This document shows, one piece after another, positions 29,533-39,749 of a stretch of DNA of 64,000 nucleotides (position 1 is the stretch's first letter; every line of letters starts with the position of its first letter). Below the pieces are notes generated by a model. It was not told the DNA's origin, made no database searches, and worked only from the letters and a program-made list of their open reading frames with translations. The translations under genes were made by a program, and so were the position numbers. Source of the DNA: an uncultured Halieaceae bacterium (GTDB lineage Bacteria > Pseudomonadota > Gammaproteobacteria > Pseudomonadales > Halieaceae); contig CAJXMD010000004.1 in NCBI GenBank assembly GCA_913056165.1, positions 1-64,000 on the forward strand, written 5' to 3'.

Positions 29533-30318
29533 CTAGGCAGACTTAGGGCCACCCATAGTGCCAGGCCAGCGTGAACCCGAAATAGTATCGGAGAATGGCC
29601 AGAAGCCTTTGGGGTCCAGAGGGCCCTCGAGGGTTACCTCGCGCCCTAGAAATTCGGGCCACCATAGGTGTGCAGAGAGCTGTTCACGCATTGGGAGCAG
29701 CCGGGCAAAGGGGTCCCAGGGGCTATCCCGAAGCACTAATTGGCCTTTAACCTCTTCACGCCAAGCGGTGCCAAACTTGCTCCAGACGCGAACCACATGG
29801 GGCGGAAAGTCGTATCCACGGTCTTCGTCAGGCATGATGCCAACCGCACGCGAAACCTTAATCCACCACTCATTCTGCTCGAACTCTTCCTGCGGCGCAT
29901 TCACGCCCGTTGATTCACCTGAAAATTCGAAAAATGTGTATCCCTGATGAGTACAGCGAGCACTCACCTGATTGCCCATGCGGAAATAGTCAGTAGTACA
30001 AGGATACTTGGGCTGACCATTCAGTTCTTGACTGATGAAGATTGCTGACTCTTGATCTATGCCATAGCCAAGGGTGTATTCGCCCTGTATGCCGTTGTAG
30101 TCGGCATTCACCGTTGTGAGGATGCCGTATTCAGGCACATCCGGCACCGGAACGTTGTAGATGGTCATGTTGACATTAGGCTCGGCTCCAACCGTAATAC
30201 CTGGAGGCAATAATGCCGCGATTTTATCTGGATCCGTGCGATAGACGACCTTCAACATCGGCCAGTTGCTTATATCTCCCGGATTGCCTTGCGGCGCCGA
30301 TTTATTTTGCTCACTCAT
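29533..30318 (-). CDS. Acetoacetate decarboxylase family protein
   Basis: 261 aa; LLPPGITVGAEPNVNMTIYNVPV; ISQELNGQPKYPCTTDYFRMGNQVSA with candidate Schiff-base Lys in the GQPK motif. Confidence 0.8.
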   Translation of the reverse strand: MSEQNKSAPQGNPGDISNWPMLKVVYRTDPDKIAALLPPGITVGAEPNVNMTIYNVPVPDVPEYGILTTVNADYNGIQGEYTLGYGIDQESAIFISQELNGQPKYPCTTDYFRMGNQVSARCTHQGYTFFEFSGESTGVNAPQEEFEQNEWWIKVSRAVGIMPDEDRGYDFPPHVVRVWSKFGTAWREEVKGQLVLRDSPWDPFARLLPMREQLSAHLWWPEFLGREVTLEGPLDPKGFWPFSDTISGSRWPGTMGGPKSA

Positions 30319-30371
30319 TGTTTTTCCCTTTTTGTGTGTTTAACCCCGATGTTCTTGCCGCGTGGAGTCGA

Positions 30372-31253
30372 TTAAAACCCGGAGCGCTCGGTTGTAGGCG
30401 TTGTTCTACTCATGATCATTTCAGTGCGGGCTTGAATCATCGCGTCGGTTTCAGGCGTTGTCTTCAACAACCAAAAAGCGTCAGTTTCCAGGCCCTGTAA
30501 TGCCATCTCTGCAACCTCATCGGGATGCGTGGTCTGCATTTCGATACCGTACTCCGCCGCCATTTTCTTCATATCATCGACAGAGTTAATGCCTGTGGCA
30601 TTGCCATCCACTCCAGTTTTGAGGGACTCAGGCCGTACTCGCCCCGAGTTGAAAAGCCCAGTATCAACAACATGCGGTCCAGGGAATAAAGCGCTGACCT
30701 TTATCGGTAGACCACCGGCCTGCACCTGATAGTGTAGATTTTCGGTAATGGTGTGCACTGCCGCTTTCGATGCTGTATAGATAGGTTGGTCCGGGTAGAT
30801 CACAAGCCCGCCGTTGCCCGACCCGGTAACAACAAAATGCGCTGGCTCACCTTGTGCAATCAAGACCGGCATAAACGCACGAATGGAGTTGATGACGCCC
30901 CAAATGTTGACGTTGAAACACCATTGCCAATCTTTCTCTGGGTAATCCCAAATAGCCCCTGCTTCGCCCGCACCAATACCTGCGTTGGCAAACACCAAGT
31001 GAACACCACCGAAAACGCTCTGTGCTGTCGCCGCCAATGCGTTCAAACTCTCAATATCGGTAACATCACAATGGCTTACCGTAGCAGCAATACCCTCTGC
31101 AGCAAGGTCCGCAGACACAAGTTCCATGGCTGCGGCATCGACATCGCCAATCACAATCTTGGCGCCACGACGACCCAGAGCGAATGCCAACGACCTGCCC
31201 ACACCGCTAGCGCCACCGGTAATTACTGCAACTTTAGCAGTGAAATCTTTCAT
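30372..31253 (-). CDS. SDR family oxidoreductase
   Basis: KVAVITGGASGVGRSLAFALGRRGAKIVIGDVD; FANAGIG; YTASKAAVHTITE; start MKDFTAK overlaps the upstream Rieske stop. Confidence 0.9.
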   Translation of the reverse strand: MKDFTAKVAVITGGASGVGRSLAFALGRRGAKIVIGDVDAAAMELVSADLAAEGIAATVSHCDVTDIESLNALAATAQSVFGGVHLVFANAGIGAGEAGAIWDYPEKDWQWCFNVNIWGVINSIRAFMPVLIAQGEPAHFVVTGSGNGGLVIYPDQPIYTASKAAVHTITENLHYQVQAGGLPIKVSALFPGPHVVDTGLFNSGRVRPESLKTGVDGNATGINSVDDMKKMAAEYGIEMQTTHPDEVAEMALQGLETDAFWLLKTTPETDAMIQARTEMIMSRTTPTTERSGF

Positions 31254-32224
31254 GAACCCGTGCCTCCCGCCTCGGGTAAATAAAACTGACGAGCCCACTT
31301 ACGAAATAGCACCAAGTCCTGATCTTCACGACAAAAAATGGGCTTGCGCTTATGCACCTTGTTCTCCCAGATTGGCATGTCCTGCTGAATGCCTTCAATG
31401 ATGCCGGTCATCACGTTATCCCCGGCCAAATCCTCGATTTCTCGTCGTACTGTTAATGTCCAACGCAGTAGCGTGGTTTCTCGGTCAATTGGCTGAGCAC
31501 TGTTATAGACCACCATTTCTGCATTGGGGCCGTAGACATTGCGCACAAAAGCCAAGCCCATTTGAAATACTTTAGAGTGCAACTTCGATATGACGCCGCC
31601 ACCAACATCAACATCAGCACGTAAGTGTAATGTGCGGCCGTCCTCATCAACCGTGACCTCGGACGGAGGCGTATCGGGCTGACGGTGGACATACCGAAAA
31701 TGCACGGGATCACAGGTATTTTCAGCGATGTCTTGCATCGACGCCGGAATTTTAATCTCGTGATAGCGAGGAGAGGTCCAATTGGGATCCTCAAGTTCCG
31801 GAAAGTCAGGGAGTTCGAACTGAGGTGCTGTGTTTTGCGGGTGAAACCACATATAGATCTCACCGTTCTTCTCGACTGAATCCCAGATCCGAAGTTTGGC
31901 CCGATCTGGAATGGCATCACAATACGGGATCTCAACACAGTCGCCCTTAGCATCAAAACGCCAACCGTGGAATGGGCACTGCAGTGATTCCCCCACTACC
32001 TTACCGTTGACCCCTAGGTGTGCGCCCAAATGCGGACAGAACGCATCCTGAATCACTGCCACGCCGTTTCGCGTTCTATACAAGGCAAGTTCACGATCAA
32101 ACGCGAACACCCTTGTGACTTCGCCGACTTGAAGGTCTCTACTCTTAGCCACAGAAAACCAGCCCATGGGGAATTCAGGCGTAGTGTTAATAATAGATTC
32201 ACAGGGTTCGACAATCTGGTTCAT
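31250..32224 (-). CDS. Rieske 2Fe-2S oxygenase (KshA-like)
   Basis: CPHLGAHLGVNGKVVGESLQCPFHGWRF; QDIAENTCDPVHFRYVH. Confidence 0.88.
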   Translation of the reverse strand: MNQIVEPCESIINTTPEFPMGWFSVAKSRDLQVGEVTRVFAFDRELALYRTRNGVAVIQDAFCPHLGAHLGVNGKVVGESLQCPFHGWRFDAKGDCVEIPYCDAIPDRAKLRIWDSVEKNGEIYMWFHPQNTAPQFELPDFPELEDPNWTSPRYHEIKIPASMQDIAENTCDPVHFRYVHRQPDTPPSEVTVDEDGRTLHLRADVDVGGGVISKLHSKVFQMGLAFVRNVYGPNAEMVVYNSAQPIDRETTLLRWTLTVRREIEDLAGDNVMTGIIEGIQQDMPIWENKVHKRKPIFCREDQDLVLFRKWARQFYLPEAGGTGS

Positions 32225-32256
32225 ACACGTCCCTCCGGGGTGGGCTCTACAAAAAC

Positions 32257-33483
32257 TTACTGAAATATACTGACGTCTGGTCCAATCTCATTGGCAATGG
32301 TTTGTAGACGGTTTCGATCAAGACCAAACCAATCAATCGCGTTTTCGCCAAGGATCTTCCTACCATCTCCCTCGGGGATCCCCGAGAAGGTCTTGGTGTA
32401 GTACTCCTGAGTGTGGGGCCAGGTCCCCTCGGGATGCGGGTAATCGCTACCCCACATCAAACGCTCGACGCCGATTCTGTCTCGCAAACCCAGATCCGTG
32501 CGACCAATACAAGAGGCGCCTATTGCAATATTTCGCGCAAAATAGTCACTCGGGGCCATGGAAAGATGACTACGGAAATTACCCATTTTTAACGAGTATT
32601 CCGCATCGTTGTAGGCGTGATCCAAAACCTCTAACCAATGAGGCAATGTGAAAATACCTCCCTCGGTCATAACAGCTTTCAGTCTTGGGTAACGCTCGAA
32701 GACACCACCCCAAATGAGGTAGGTAAAGGGCCTTGCCAACCACCACATCACCTCGGAAACAAAGATACCCATGGCGCCGGGCATAGCCTCCTTGTCCTCT
32801 ACCGCGGGCCATTCTGGCCCAAAATATTCGTGAGTCGAGGCTGGTCCTGAATGGACGTGCACAATCACATCAAGATCCTCACAAATCTCCCAAAACGGGT
32901 CATACTTGCGATGGTGGTACGCTGGGTTATCGCCCCACATCGTTGGGATCATGACATTCTTTAATCCGTTATCGACGCACCACTTGACCGCCTCGACCGC
33001 CTGCTGCACGTCCCAGAGAAGCGGGATGGAGGCAACGCCTATGTGTCGCGCGGGATCATTAGCGCAAAACTCAGCGAGCCAACGGTTATGGGCCATAGCG
33101 CCGGCCCACTGCAGCTCCGGATTGGCTTCTCGTGGGGAGAGACCTAGTCCCGCCCCAAATGGAGGTGTATTCATCTCCGTAATGCCATCGGGAAAAATAA
33201 CCTCAGCTGCGATACCGTCGTTAGCGAGCATCTTCAGTCGCTCATCGTAGTCCCAAGCACCCGTAAGCTGTTGCTGAATCGGCGCGCGCCACTCATCGTT
33301 GATCTCTTTAATCAAAAAGCTCTGCTCAGCCTTTGACATTTGTTCGACTTGTATGGGGACGGCCATGTCCATAATTTCATGGTATTTGGACTCGACGTAA
33401 GGCTTGTAGTCAGCGATCTGCAAACCTGCGTGACAATCAGTGGACACAACTATTAAACGCTCAGACACGGGGAAATACCTCAA
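32257..33483 (-). CDS. Amidohydrolase family protein (amidohydrolase_2/TIM-barrel)
   Basis: LIVVSTDCHAGLQIADYKPYV; RLMWGSDYPHPEGTWPHTQEYY; GENAIDWFGLD. Confidence 0.87.
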   Translation of the reverse strand: MRYFPVSERLIVVSTDCHAGLQIADYKPYVESKYHEIMDMAVPIQVEQMSKAEQSFLIKEINDEWRAPIQQQLTGAWDYDERLKMLANDGIAAEVIFPDGITEMNTPPFGAGLGLSPREANPELQWAGAMAHNRWLAEFCANDPARHIGVASIPLLWDVQQAVEAVKWCVDNGLKNVMIPTMWGDNPAYHHRKYDPFWEICEDLDVIVHVHSGPASTHEYFGPEWPAVEDKEAMPGAMGIFVSEVMWWLARPFTYLIWGGVFERYPRLKAVMTEGGIFTLPHWLEVLDHAYNDAEYSLKMGNFRSHLSMAPSDYFARNIAIGASCIGRTDLGLRDRIGVERLMWGSDYPHPEGTWPHTQEYYTKTFSGIPEGDGRKILGENAIDWFGLDRNRLQTIANEIGPDVSIFQ

Positions 33484-33552
33484 AAATTTCTCTTAAAAAC
33501 TACAGTTATCAATATCCTTTCGCACATTAAGGGCGGTTGAATTACACCGCCA

Positions 33553-35808
33553 TCAGTTAAAACTGTACGTAATGTCCAGACCATAAGTTCTAGGTTGATA
33601 ATACGTACCTGCAACGACCACGCCCAGTGCCGGCATGTTGTTCGGCTCGTCAACATCAGTCAGGTTACGGCCCCACAACGCCAACGACACGACGCCTCCA
33701 GCAAATTTAATATCATCGATTGAGACGCGCGCATTAAAACGAGTAAGCGCCTTATTTTTACCGTCCGCAAACGGAACCGGTCTCGTCCCCATCCATTCCG
33801 AGGACCGGTACGACGCATCAACGTGAAAGCGTAGCGCGGAGTTTCCGAAAACCGGCCCTGTTTCATAATCTGCCATTAAACTTCCAGTCCAATGGGGCCG
33901 CAAATGCGGCGCAATCGGGCCTCCCAGAAGCGCAAAATTGACATCGGTAAATTCAAAGTCGAGATACCCAAGATTCAAACCTAGCTGCAAGTCAGCCACT
34001 GGCAGCCACTTGCCCTCGAATTCGAAACCACGAGCTTCTGAGTCGCCCGCGTTAACAAGTACTTGGGAAGCTGGAACCGGCGGATCAACTTGCAGACCAG
34101 ACGTACCAAATTGCTGGTTGGTATACTCCACATGAAAGGCAGACAGGTTGGCCATCAGCTTACCCCCGAGGAACAGTCCTTTAAAGCCTGCCTCATAGGA
34201 ACGAGCCTCTTCTGATTCGTAAGCCACGCTCGATACCAACCCCCCCGAAATGTAGCCCGTAGAGGCTTTGGCATACATCATCAGGTCATCTGACATATAG
34301 TAATTAGCACCCAACAGCCAAGTGAACTCATCCTCGTCATAGTTCGAGTAAACGATGCCCAGGCCAACGGACTCCAGCGTACGGTCGACATAATCTTTTT
34401 TGTCACGGGTCGCTCTGCCACCGACAACCAGCTCGAGATGCTCATTAGTCCGGTACTCTAGCTGGCTGTACACCGCAGTAGAGTCAGCATCAACTTGTGA
34501 CTGATTCGAGGGCGTAAATCCGGGAAATAAATTGCCGCCGAAAATGCCGTTTTGCATATTACGATACCCACCCGCCAAGGACTCCAATCCGTAATACAGG
34601 AAACCCGATGTGAGGGTAAATTTGTCCGTGTCCCAAATCACTTGAAACTCTTCTTGCGTCTCTTCTTTATCAACGCCGCCGGTTACCACAAATGCCAGCG
34701 CCACTGTTTGCTCCAGTGGCTGACCGAGTGACGGCAAATAAAGGCCCATACCATCCAGCGTTTGACCGGGAACCTCAACCAACCCCTCACGGTATGACAG
34801 AATATTTCTAACGCTTAGGGTATCGCTGAGAGCATACTCTACCGTCAGGTTATGCCCCTCCGCTTCCAAGTAACTTGGAAGATGGATTGGGTTGTTTACT
34901 TGATCGGGACGACCAAGACTGAATGATGGCTGCCACATAAAATCCTGATATATACCTGGCATTACCCCGATGATCCCAACTGCCGAGGGAGTCATTTCAC
35001 GCTCGCTGTGGTCAAACTTATAGGTGATGTCTAGGTTGTCGATGAGGTCAAGCTGAACGGCCAGGGAGATCGCATCAACATTTTCATCACCAAGGCGCTC
35101 GGGCGAGGTCTCAACCCCTCCGCCAAATGGCGTAAGATCATATGTCGCCCCCGCGGCCAAATTATCAACGGGCCCATCGATCTCAGAGTGAGTGTAATTT
35201 AGCGAAGCGCGAAGCAATCCAATCTGGGGCGTGTCGATGCGTGTTTTGGATTGAAAGTGCCCGTAATTGCCAACCGTCAATTGCTGTCTAAAGCCGAATT
35301 CGCCTGGAGGGTTCCGCGTTATGAAGTGGATAGCCCCACCAGAAGTATTTCGCCCAAAAAGCGTTCCTTGAGGGCCCCGCAGAACCTCGATTCGCTCAAT
35401 GTCAGCATAGTTGACGACTGCACCACTTCCGCCCTTGAGGTAAACACCATCAAGGTAAGTTGCTACTCCGCTATCGGCACCCAGCGCCGTCCCGCTCGCC
35501 TCTAGGCCTCGCATCTGGTACTTGATGGACTGGGTACCACCAGAGCCTTCAACGGCTGAAAGGTTGGGCACCATTAAGCCAATATCCAGCAAGTTGTCGA
35601 TACGAAGATTTTCGATATCGCGCGAGCTGAACGCGGTAATGGAAATTGGTACTTCTTGCAGAGTCTGCTCCCGTCGCTGCGAGGTAACCACGATTTCTTC
35701 TAGAGCCAGCTGCTCGGAGGCAACCGGCAACGCGGTCATAGCGAAGGGCACGTGTAACGTAGCAAAAATCGCGCCTCTGACCGCACTGCTTAAGTTATTT
35801 CTACTCAT
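33553..35808 (-). CDS. TonB-dependent receptor
   Basis: 751 aa; plug motifs EEIVVTSQRREQTLQEVPISITAFSSRDIENL and RIEVLRGPQGTLFGRNTSGGAIHFIT; C-terminal aromatic residue. Confidence 0.95.
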   Translation of the reverse strand: MSRNNLSSAVRGAIFATLHVPFAMTALPVASEQLALEEIVVTSQRREQTLQEVPISITAFSSRDIENLRIDNLLDIGLMVPNLSAVEGSGGTQSIKYQMRGLEASGTALGADSGVATYLDGVYLKGGSGAVVNYADIERIEVLRGPQGTLFGRNTSGGAIHFITRNPPGEFGFRQQLTVGNYGHFQSKTRIDTPQIGLLRASLNYTHSEIDGPVDNLAAGATYDLTPFGGGVETSPERLGDENVDAISLAVQLDLIDNLDITYKFDHSEREMTPSAVGIIGVMPGIYQDFMWQPSFSLGRPDQVNNPIHLPSYLEAEGHNLTVEYALSDTLSVRNILSYREGLVEVPGQTLDGMGLYLPSLGQPLEQTVALAFVVTGGVDKEETQEEFQVIWDTDKFTLTSGFLYYGLESLAGGYRNMQNGIFGGNLFPGFTPSNQSQVDADSTAVYSQLEYRTNEHLELVVGGRATRDKKDYVDRTLESVGLGIVYSNYDEDEFTWLLGANYYMSDDLMMYAKASTGYISGGLVSSVAYESEEARSYEAGFKGLFLGGKLMANLSAFHVEYTNQQFGTSGLQVDPPVPASQVLVNAGDSEARGFEFEGKWLPVADLQLGLNLGYLDFEFTDVNFALLGGPIAPHLRPHWTGSLMADYETGPVFGNSALRFHVDASYRSSEWMGTRPVPFADGKNKALTRFNARVSIDDIKFAGGVVSLALWGRNLTDVDEPNNMPALGVVVAGTYYQPRTYGLDITYSFN

Positions 35809-35918
35809 TTTTATTTTTCTCCAGTAAACACTGGGTGTAAGTCGCCGCCACCCAAATGACGCATATGTTTTTTCACCGTGTTGGCCTTTGAGCTGCTATT
35901 TACCAATTGAAATTGGCC

Positions 35919-35942
35919 AAAAAAAACATTTCACTTCAAATT
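35919..35942 (-). promoter_or_regulatory. Shared palindromic operator, site 5 (minus read AATTTGA-AG-TGAAATG + T8GG)
   Basis: 12/14 to consensus; T-tract oriented toward the TonB receptor gene. Confidence 0.7.
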
Positions 35943-35963
35943 ATTTCATATAAAATGTTTTTT
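35942..35963 (+). promoter_or_regulatory. Shared palindromic operator, site 6 (TATTTCA-TA-TAAAATG + T6G)
   Basis: 12/14 to consensus; abuts site 5 with the opposite T-tract orientation, pointing toward the MFS gene. Confidence 0.7.
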
Positions 35964-36249
35964 GACCAGACCAGAGTTGCGGGTGAGGGTCGCCAAAGGC
36001 GACAGGTGTATTAAAGGCACCGTTGCAGAAAAAGGAGCGCAACCGGGGACATTGATATGAAAAACTCGCTCCCCCATCGCAGGCAGCCCCTTGCCGTCTC
36101 TCGCCTCACCCGCCACCAGCGCAATAAATCTATAGAGCGGTGCGTGAGGAATCTCGTTACGGGTTACTCTTTGCCTCGTTTTCAGAGGCTGCCGATACAG
36201 GCCTGATTAAGTTGTGACTGTGGATGCAAAGGAAATATGGAGTCCATGA

Positions 36250-37557
36250 ATGACTAACAACAAAACAACAAATCCCATCACGCTAACGCCCTCTGACGGT
36301 TACACACGATACGTGTTGGCGCTGATTTTCTTCGTCACGGTTTTTAACACCTGCGATCGGACAATTCTCTCGGTTATGGTCGATGAAATAAGTAGCGACC
36401 TCGGGCTTGATGATCGCCAGATGGGGTTTTTGATGGGGCCAGCCTTTGCATTGACCTATTTCCTGGCAGGGATTCCTCTGGCTCGGTTGGCAGATAAGTG
36501 GTCTCGAACCAAGGTGGTTTCAATTTCTCTATTTACATGGAGCCTCATGACTGCCCTAGGAGGGAAGGCACAGACCTTTCTGCAATTCGCGATTACCCGC
36601 ATTGGCGTTGGCTTTGGAGAAGCCGGCGCAAGCCCAGCGAATCAAGCGCTCATATCAGAATACGTCGTACCTGAAAAACGTGCTCGGGCAATGGCAATGC
36701 TAACGGTGGGTTCAATTGCTGGTCTAGCGCTCGGAACCATATATGGAGGATGGGCAAGCACAAACTATGGCTGGCGCTTCGCGCTCATAAGCGTTGGAGT
36801 TCCTGGCGTCTTGCTCGCCCTCGTCTTCCTACTAACCATTCGAGACTATCGTGCCCAAGGGGTTCCCAAGCTAGACGGAAATTTGTGGCAGCAACTCAAA
36901 GCGCTCTATGCAATACGACCCTTCGTCTACCTAACACTATCAGCTTGCCTGGTGTCTATCCCGGCAATGGGGCGTGCACTATGGGAACTGACCTTTCTGC
37001 GTCGGGTGTATGAGTTTTCCGCCACTGAAGCGGGGCTATGGTATTTCGTGACCGGTGCTTTTCCCACCGCTGTAGGCGCCCTCGGCTTTGGCATTCTACT
37101 TGACCGGCTAGGGAGAAAAGACAGGCGCTGGTTCGTGTGGTTACCTGGTCTGGCTTCATTGGCACTGATCCCTTTGACACTCACCTTCTATCTTTATCCG
37201 ACACAACCCGTGATCTTCGGCATAATGCCTGAAGCTTTTATATGGTCGATTGCCGCTTCGTTACTTGCTGCGGCGTGGACACCAGCAACCATGACACTTA
37301 CCACTCAATTAGTGCCCCCGCACTCACGCTCTGTTGCTGCGGCGGTCTGGTCAATGCTCGCAAGTCTCATTGGTACTGGTCTGGGCCCTTTGTTAGTCGG
37401 TGACCTCAGTGCACGCCTGGAGCCGGAGCACGGGGCCGAGTCGATCCGCTATGCACTCATTGTTCTGAGCTTTACGCCCACGCTGGCAGCACTCATGTTC
37501 TGGCAAACTGGACGAGCTATGCAGCGTTCGGGAGCGCTGGACATACAACCCTCTTAG
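36250..37557 (+). CDS. MFS transporter (spinster-like)
   Basis: 435 aa; YVLALIFFVTVFNTCDRTILSVMVDEISSDLGLDDRQMGFLMGPAFALTYFLAGIPLARLADKWSR. Confidence 0.9.
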   Translation: MTNNKTTNPITLTPSDGYTRYVLALIFFVTVFNTCDRTILSVMVDEISSDLGLDDRQMGFLMGPAFALTYFLAGIPLARLADKWSRTKVVSISLFTWSLMTALGGKAQTFLQFAITRIGVGFGEAGASPANQALISEYVVPEKRARAMAMLTVGSIAGLALGTIYGGWASTNYGWRFALISVGVPGVLLALVFLLTIRDYRAQGVPKLDGNLWQQLKALYAIRPFVYLTLSACLVSIPAMGRALWELTFLRRVYEFSATEAGLWYFVTGAFPTAVGALGFGILLDRLGRKDRRWFVWLPGLASLALIPLTLTFYLYPTQPVIFGIMPEAFIWSIAASLLAAAWTPATMTLTTQLVPPHSRSVAAAVWSMLASLIGTGLGPLLVGDLSARLEPEHGAESIRYALIVLSFTPTLAALMFWQTGRAMQRSGALDIQPS

Positions 37558-37627
37558 GTCAAAAACCTCCTCAGGGTCGCGACGGCAACCCCGAGGCCGA
37601 GCACATCACTACCGATACAATCGACGG

Positions 37628-38704
37628 TTACTGTAAACGTTTAGGCATATCTGCTACACGCAAATCCGCCGCGCCAAGGATCCCTGACCGAGCAGAGACA
37701 GCGGCTGGCAAAGCATTGACTGCAGCCATCGCTGTCGAGAGACCCGACGGATTTTTGCCATCCGGGCTTCGCTCTCGCTCAAAACTCTGTCTTGGCTCAA
37801 TGGTACAGCGCACTGATGGGTCTCCCTCCAGTGTGACGCGCCACAGCGTGTCGTCTTCTAAATCCCCTTCATTCGGGTAACCTGGGCCAAGATCGTAACG
37901 AGTAAACCAGAATGTTTCCTGAACAACACGTTCCTTGCCTCCAGAAATTCCTGCCCATCGCCAGCGCTGCCCCGCCACTGTACCTGCAGGGATAACGCCT
38001 GCCGGCACTTCGAAATCGTAGTCGGTAAGCACAAACTCGCGTGTTTGGGTAACCTCCTCAACCGGACATCCCAAATCTTCAGCCAGTGCTGCCACCGACT
38101 GCCTAAAAAAGGTGCACATGACTTCCAAGTTTTCGGCCCCCTCGGTAGCGATCTGCTCAGGAGTTTTGCCAAAACCCATAATAGCAAGCACGTTCAGCGC
38201 CGGGTAATTCCCGCAGTTGGCGTACTCCTGAATATTGACGTGATCAATGCGCTGACACAGCTGACCCATCAGTAACGGCAAAGATTCGTCCACCCAACCC
38301 GGATTGATACCGGTTGTGAAGAGGCTGCTGTTACCTTCATTACAGGCGTTCAAGAGGCGTTCTTCAGTCGCTGGATCCGCGTAACGTGGATGCATTAACC
38401 CCGTCGTCGTGACCACTGTTTTTCCGCTTTGCAGGAATCCAGCTATATGGTCTAGATTTGGGGTCAGCATCATGTAACACACAGCATCCGCTTCCAAACG
38501 TATGAGCTCTTCGTAATTTGCGGTCGCGACTACACCACAAGCATCTTGACCGGCAATCAAACCAGCGTCTTTTCCTGCTTTTTCCTCGCTGTGAACCAGC
38601 AATCCTACTAGCTCCATTGCTGGGTTCTGGAGAATATCCGCCAACGCTAGGGCACCGGCCGTACCGGTGCCACAGTGGATAACACGCAAGGGCTGCTTAT
38701 TCAT
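37628..38704 (-). CDS. Dihydrodipicolinate reductase-like NAD(P)-dependent protein
   Basis: LRVIHCGTGTAGALALADILQNPAMELVGLLVHSEEKAGKDAGLIAG; TTGINPGWVDESLPLLMGQL. Confidence 0.75.
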   Translation of the reverse strand: MNKQPLRVIHCGTGTAGALALADILQNPAMELVGLLVHSEEKAGKDAGLIAGQDACGVVATANYEELIRLEADAVCYMMLTPNLDHIAGFLQSGKTVVTTTGLMHPRYADPATEERLLNACNEGNSSLFTTGINPGWVDESLPLLMGQLCQRIDHVNIQEYANCGNYPALNVLAIMGFGKTPEQIATEGAENLEVMCTFFRQSVAALAEDLGCPVEEVTQTREFVLTDYDFEVPAGVIPAGTVAGQRWRWAGISGGKERVVQETFWFTRYDLGPGYPNEGDLEDDTLWRVTLEGDPSVRCTIEPRQSFERERSPDGKNPSGLSTAMAAVNALPAAVSARSGILGAADLRVADMPKRLQ

Positions 38705-39008
38705 TTTTCATTATCCTTTAGTCGTTGCTCTTCAATGGTACAGGCAAACTCTGCTTGCAGCTTGAACCGGAAAGCCAAGAACGAATACAAAACGAAACTA
38801 ATGTGGCATATCAGTTTTTCTGCCTCCGATTCCATGCGGCCGCCATCACGAAACCCATCGCTCTTGGCTGCGGTCCTCATTGGGCCATCAGCATTTCTCG
38901 ATTAGTGGCAACCTACACCTTTAATCAATATAAGTTGACCCTAGGACAACATTACATTACTTTTGTAAAAAGTAAATCACGTTCTTGATTTATAACGCGG
39001 GGAAAACA

Positions 39009-39749
39009 ATGAATTTTGACTTCAACTATGATTGGCTTGCCAGCTTCGTATGCTTCGCCGGCCTAGTGCTAACAAGTATGGTTGGCCGCGCGATCGCCTT
39101 TCGCATTCCAGCTTTAAAGCAAACGCTGGAGGTAAATGTTGCTGAAAACCAAGAGAAGTGGCACGAACAGGGAAAGAAGTACCACCATCGGGTGAAATCC
39201 AGCAAGCAAATTGGTTTCGCTATTAACCTCTTTTTTTATGTTGCAATCCTGCCATTCATTGCGTCGATGTCGCCTCAATCCATCTGGAAAATTCTCCTAG
39301 ATGTTGTCCTGATACTGATGGTTTACGACCTGTTCTACTATGTCGTCCACCGTTTCCTTTTTCACGGTGAAGGGTATTTCCGCCGGGTCCATGCGGTTCA
39401 CCACCAGGCTCGGAGTCGCGTTAGCTCTATTGACTCGCACCTGCTCCATCCAATGGAAATTTTTATCGGAATTGCGCTGTATTTCCTCACGATATCGCTG
39501 TTGGCCATACTGGGTTTGGCACCTTTCCACGTTGTCACGATCATCATATCGACGGTGGTCTACGTTGAACTGAACCAAATAAATCACTGCCGGATAGACC
39601 TGCAAGGGTTCCCTTATCGGCTGATCAACTGGATTGCGATGAAGCACGACGCTCATCACATCAATATGCACAAGGGTAACTTTGCGACCATCACGTTGCT
39701 GTACGACAAAATGTTCGGCACTTATGAAATCCACCCTCTGGAAAAATAA
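39009..39749 (+). CDS. Sterol desaturase/fatty acid hydroxylase superfamily protein
   Basis: His boxes HRFLFH, HAVHHQ, NHC, HDAHHINMH; ORF 38985, likely start MNFDFNYDW. Confidence 0.9.
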   Translation: MNFDFNYDWLASFVCFAGLVLTSMVGRAIAFRIPALKQTLEVNVAENQEKWHEQGKKYHHRVKSSKQIGFAINLFFYVAILPFIASMSPQSIWKILLDVVLILMVYDLFYYVVHRFLFHGEGYFRRVHAVHHQARSRVSSIDSHLLHPMEIFIGIALYFLTISLLAILGLAPFHVVTIIISTVVYVELNQINHCRIDLQGFPYRLINWIAMKHDAHHINMHKGNFATITLLYDKMFGTYEIHPLEK

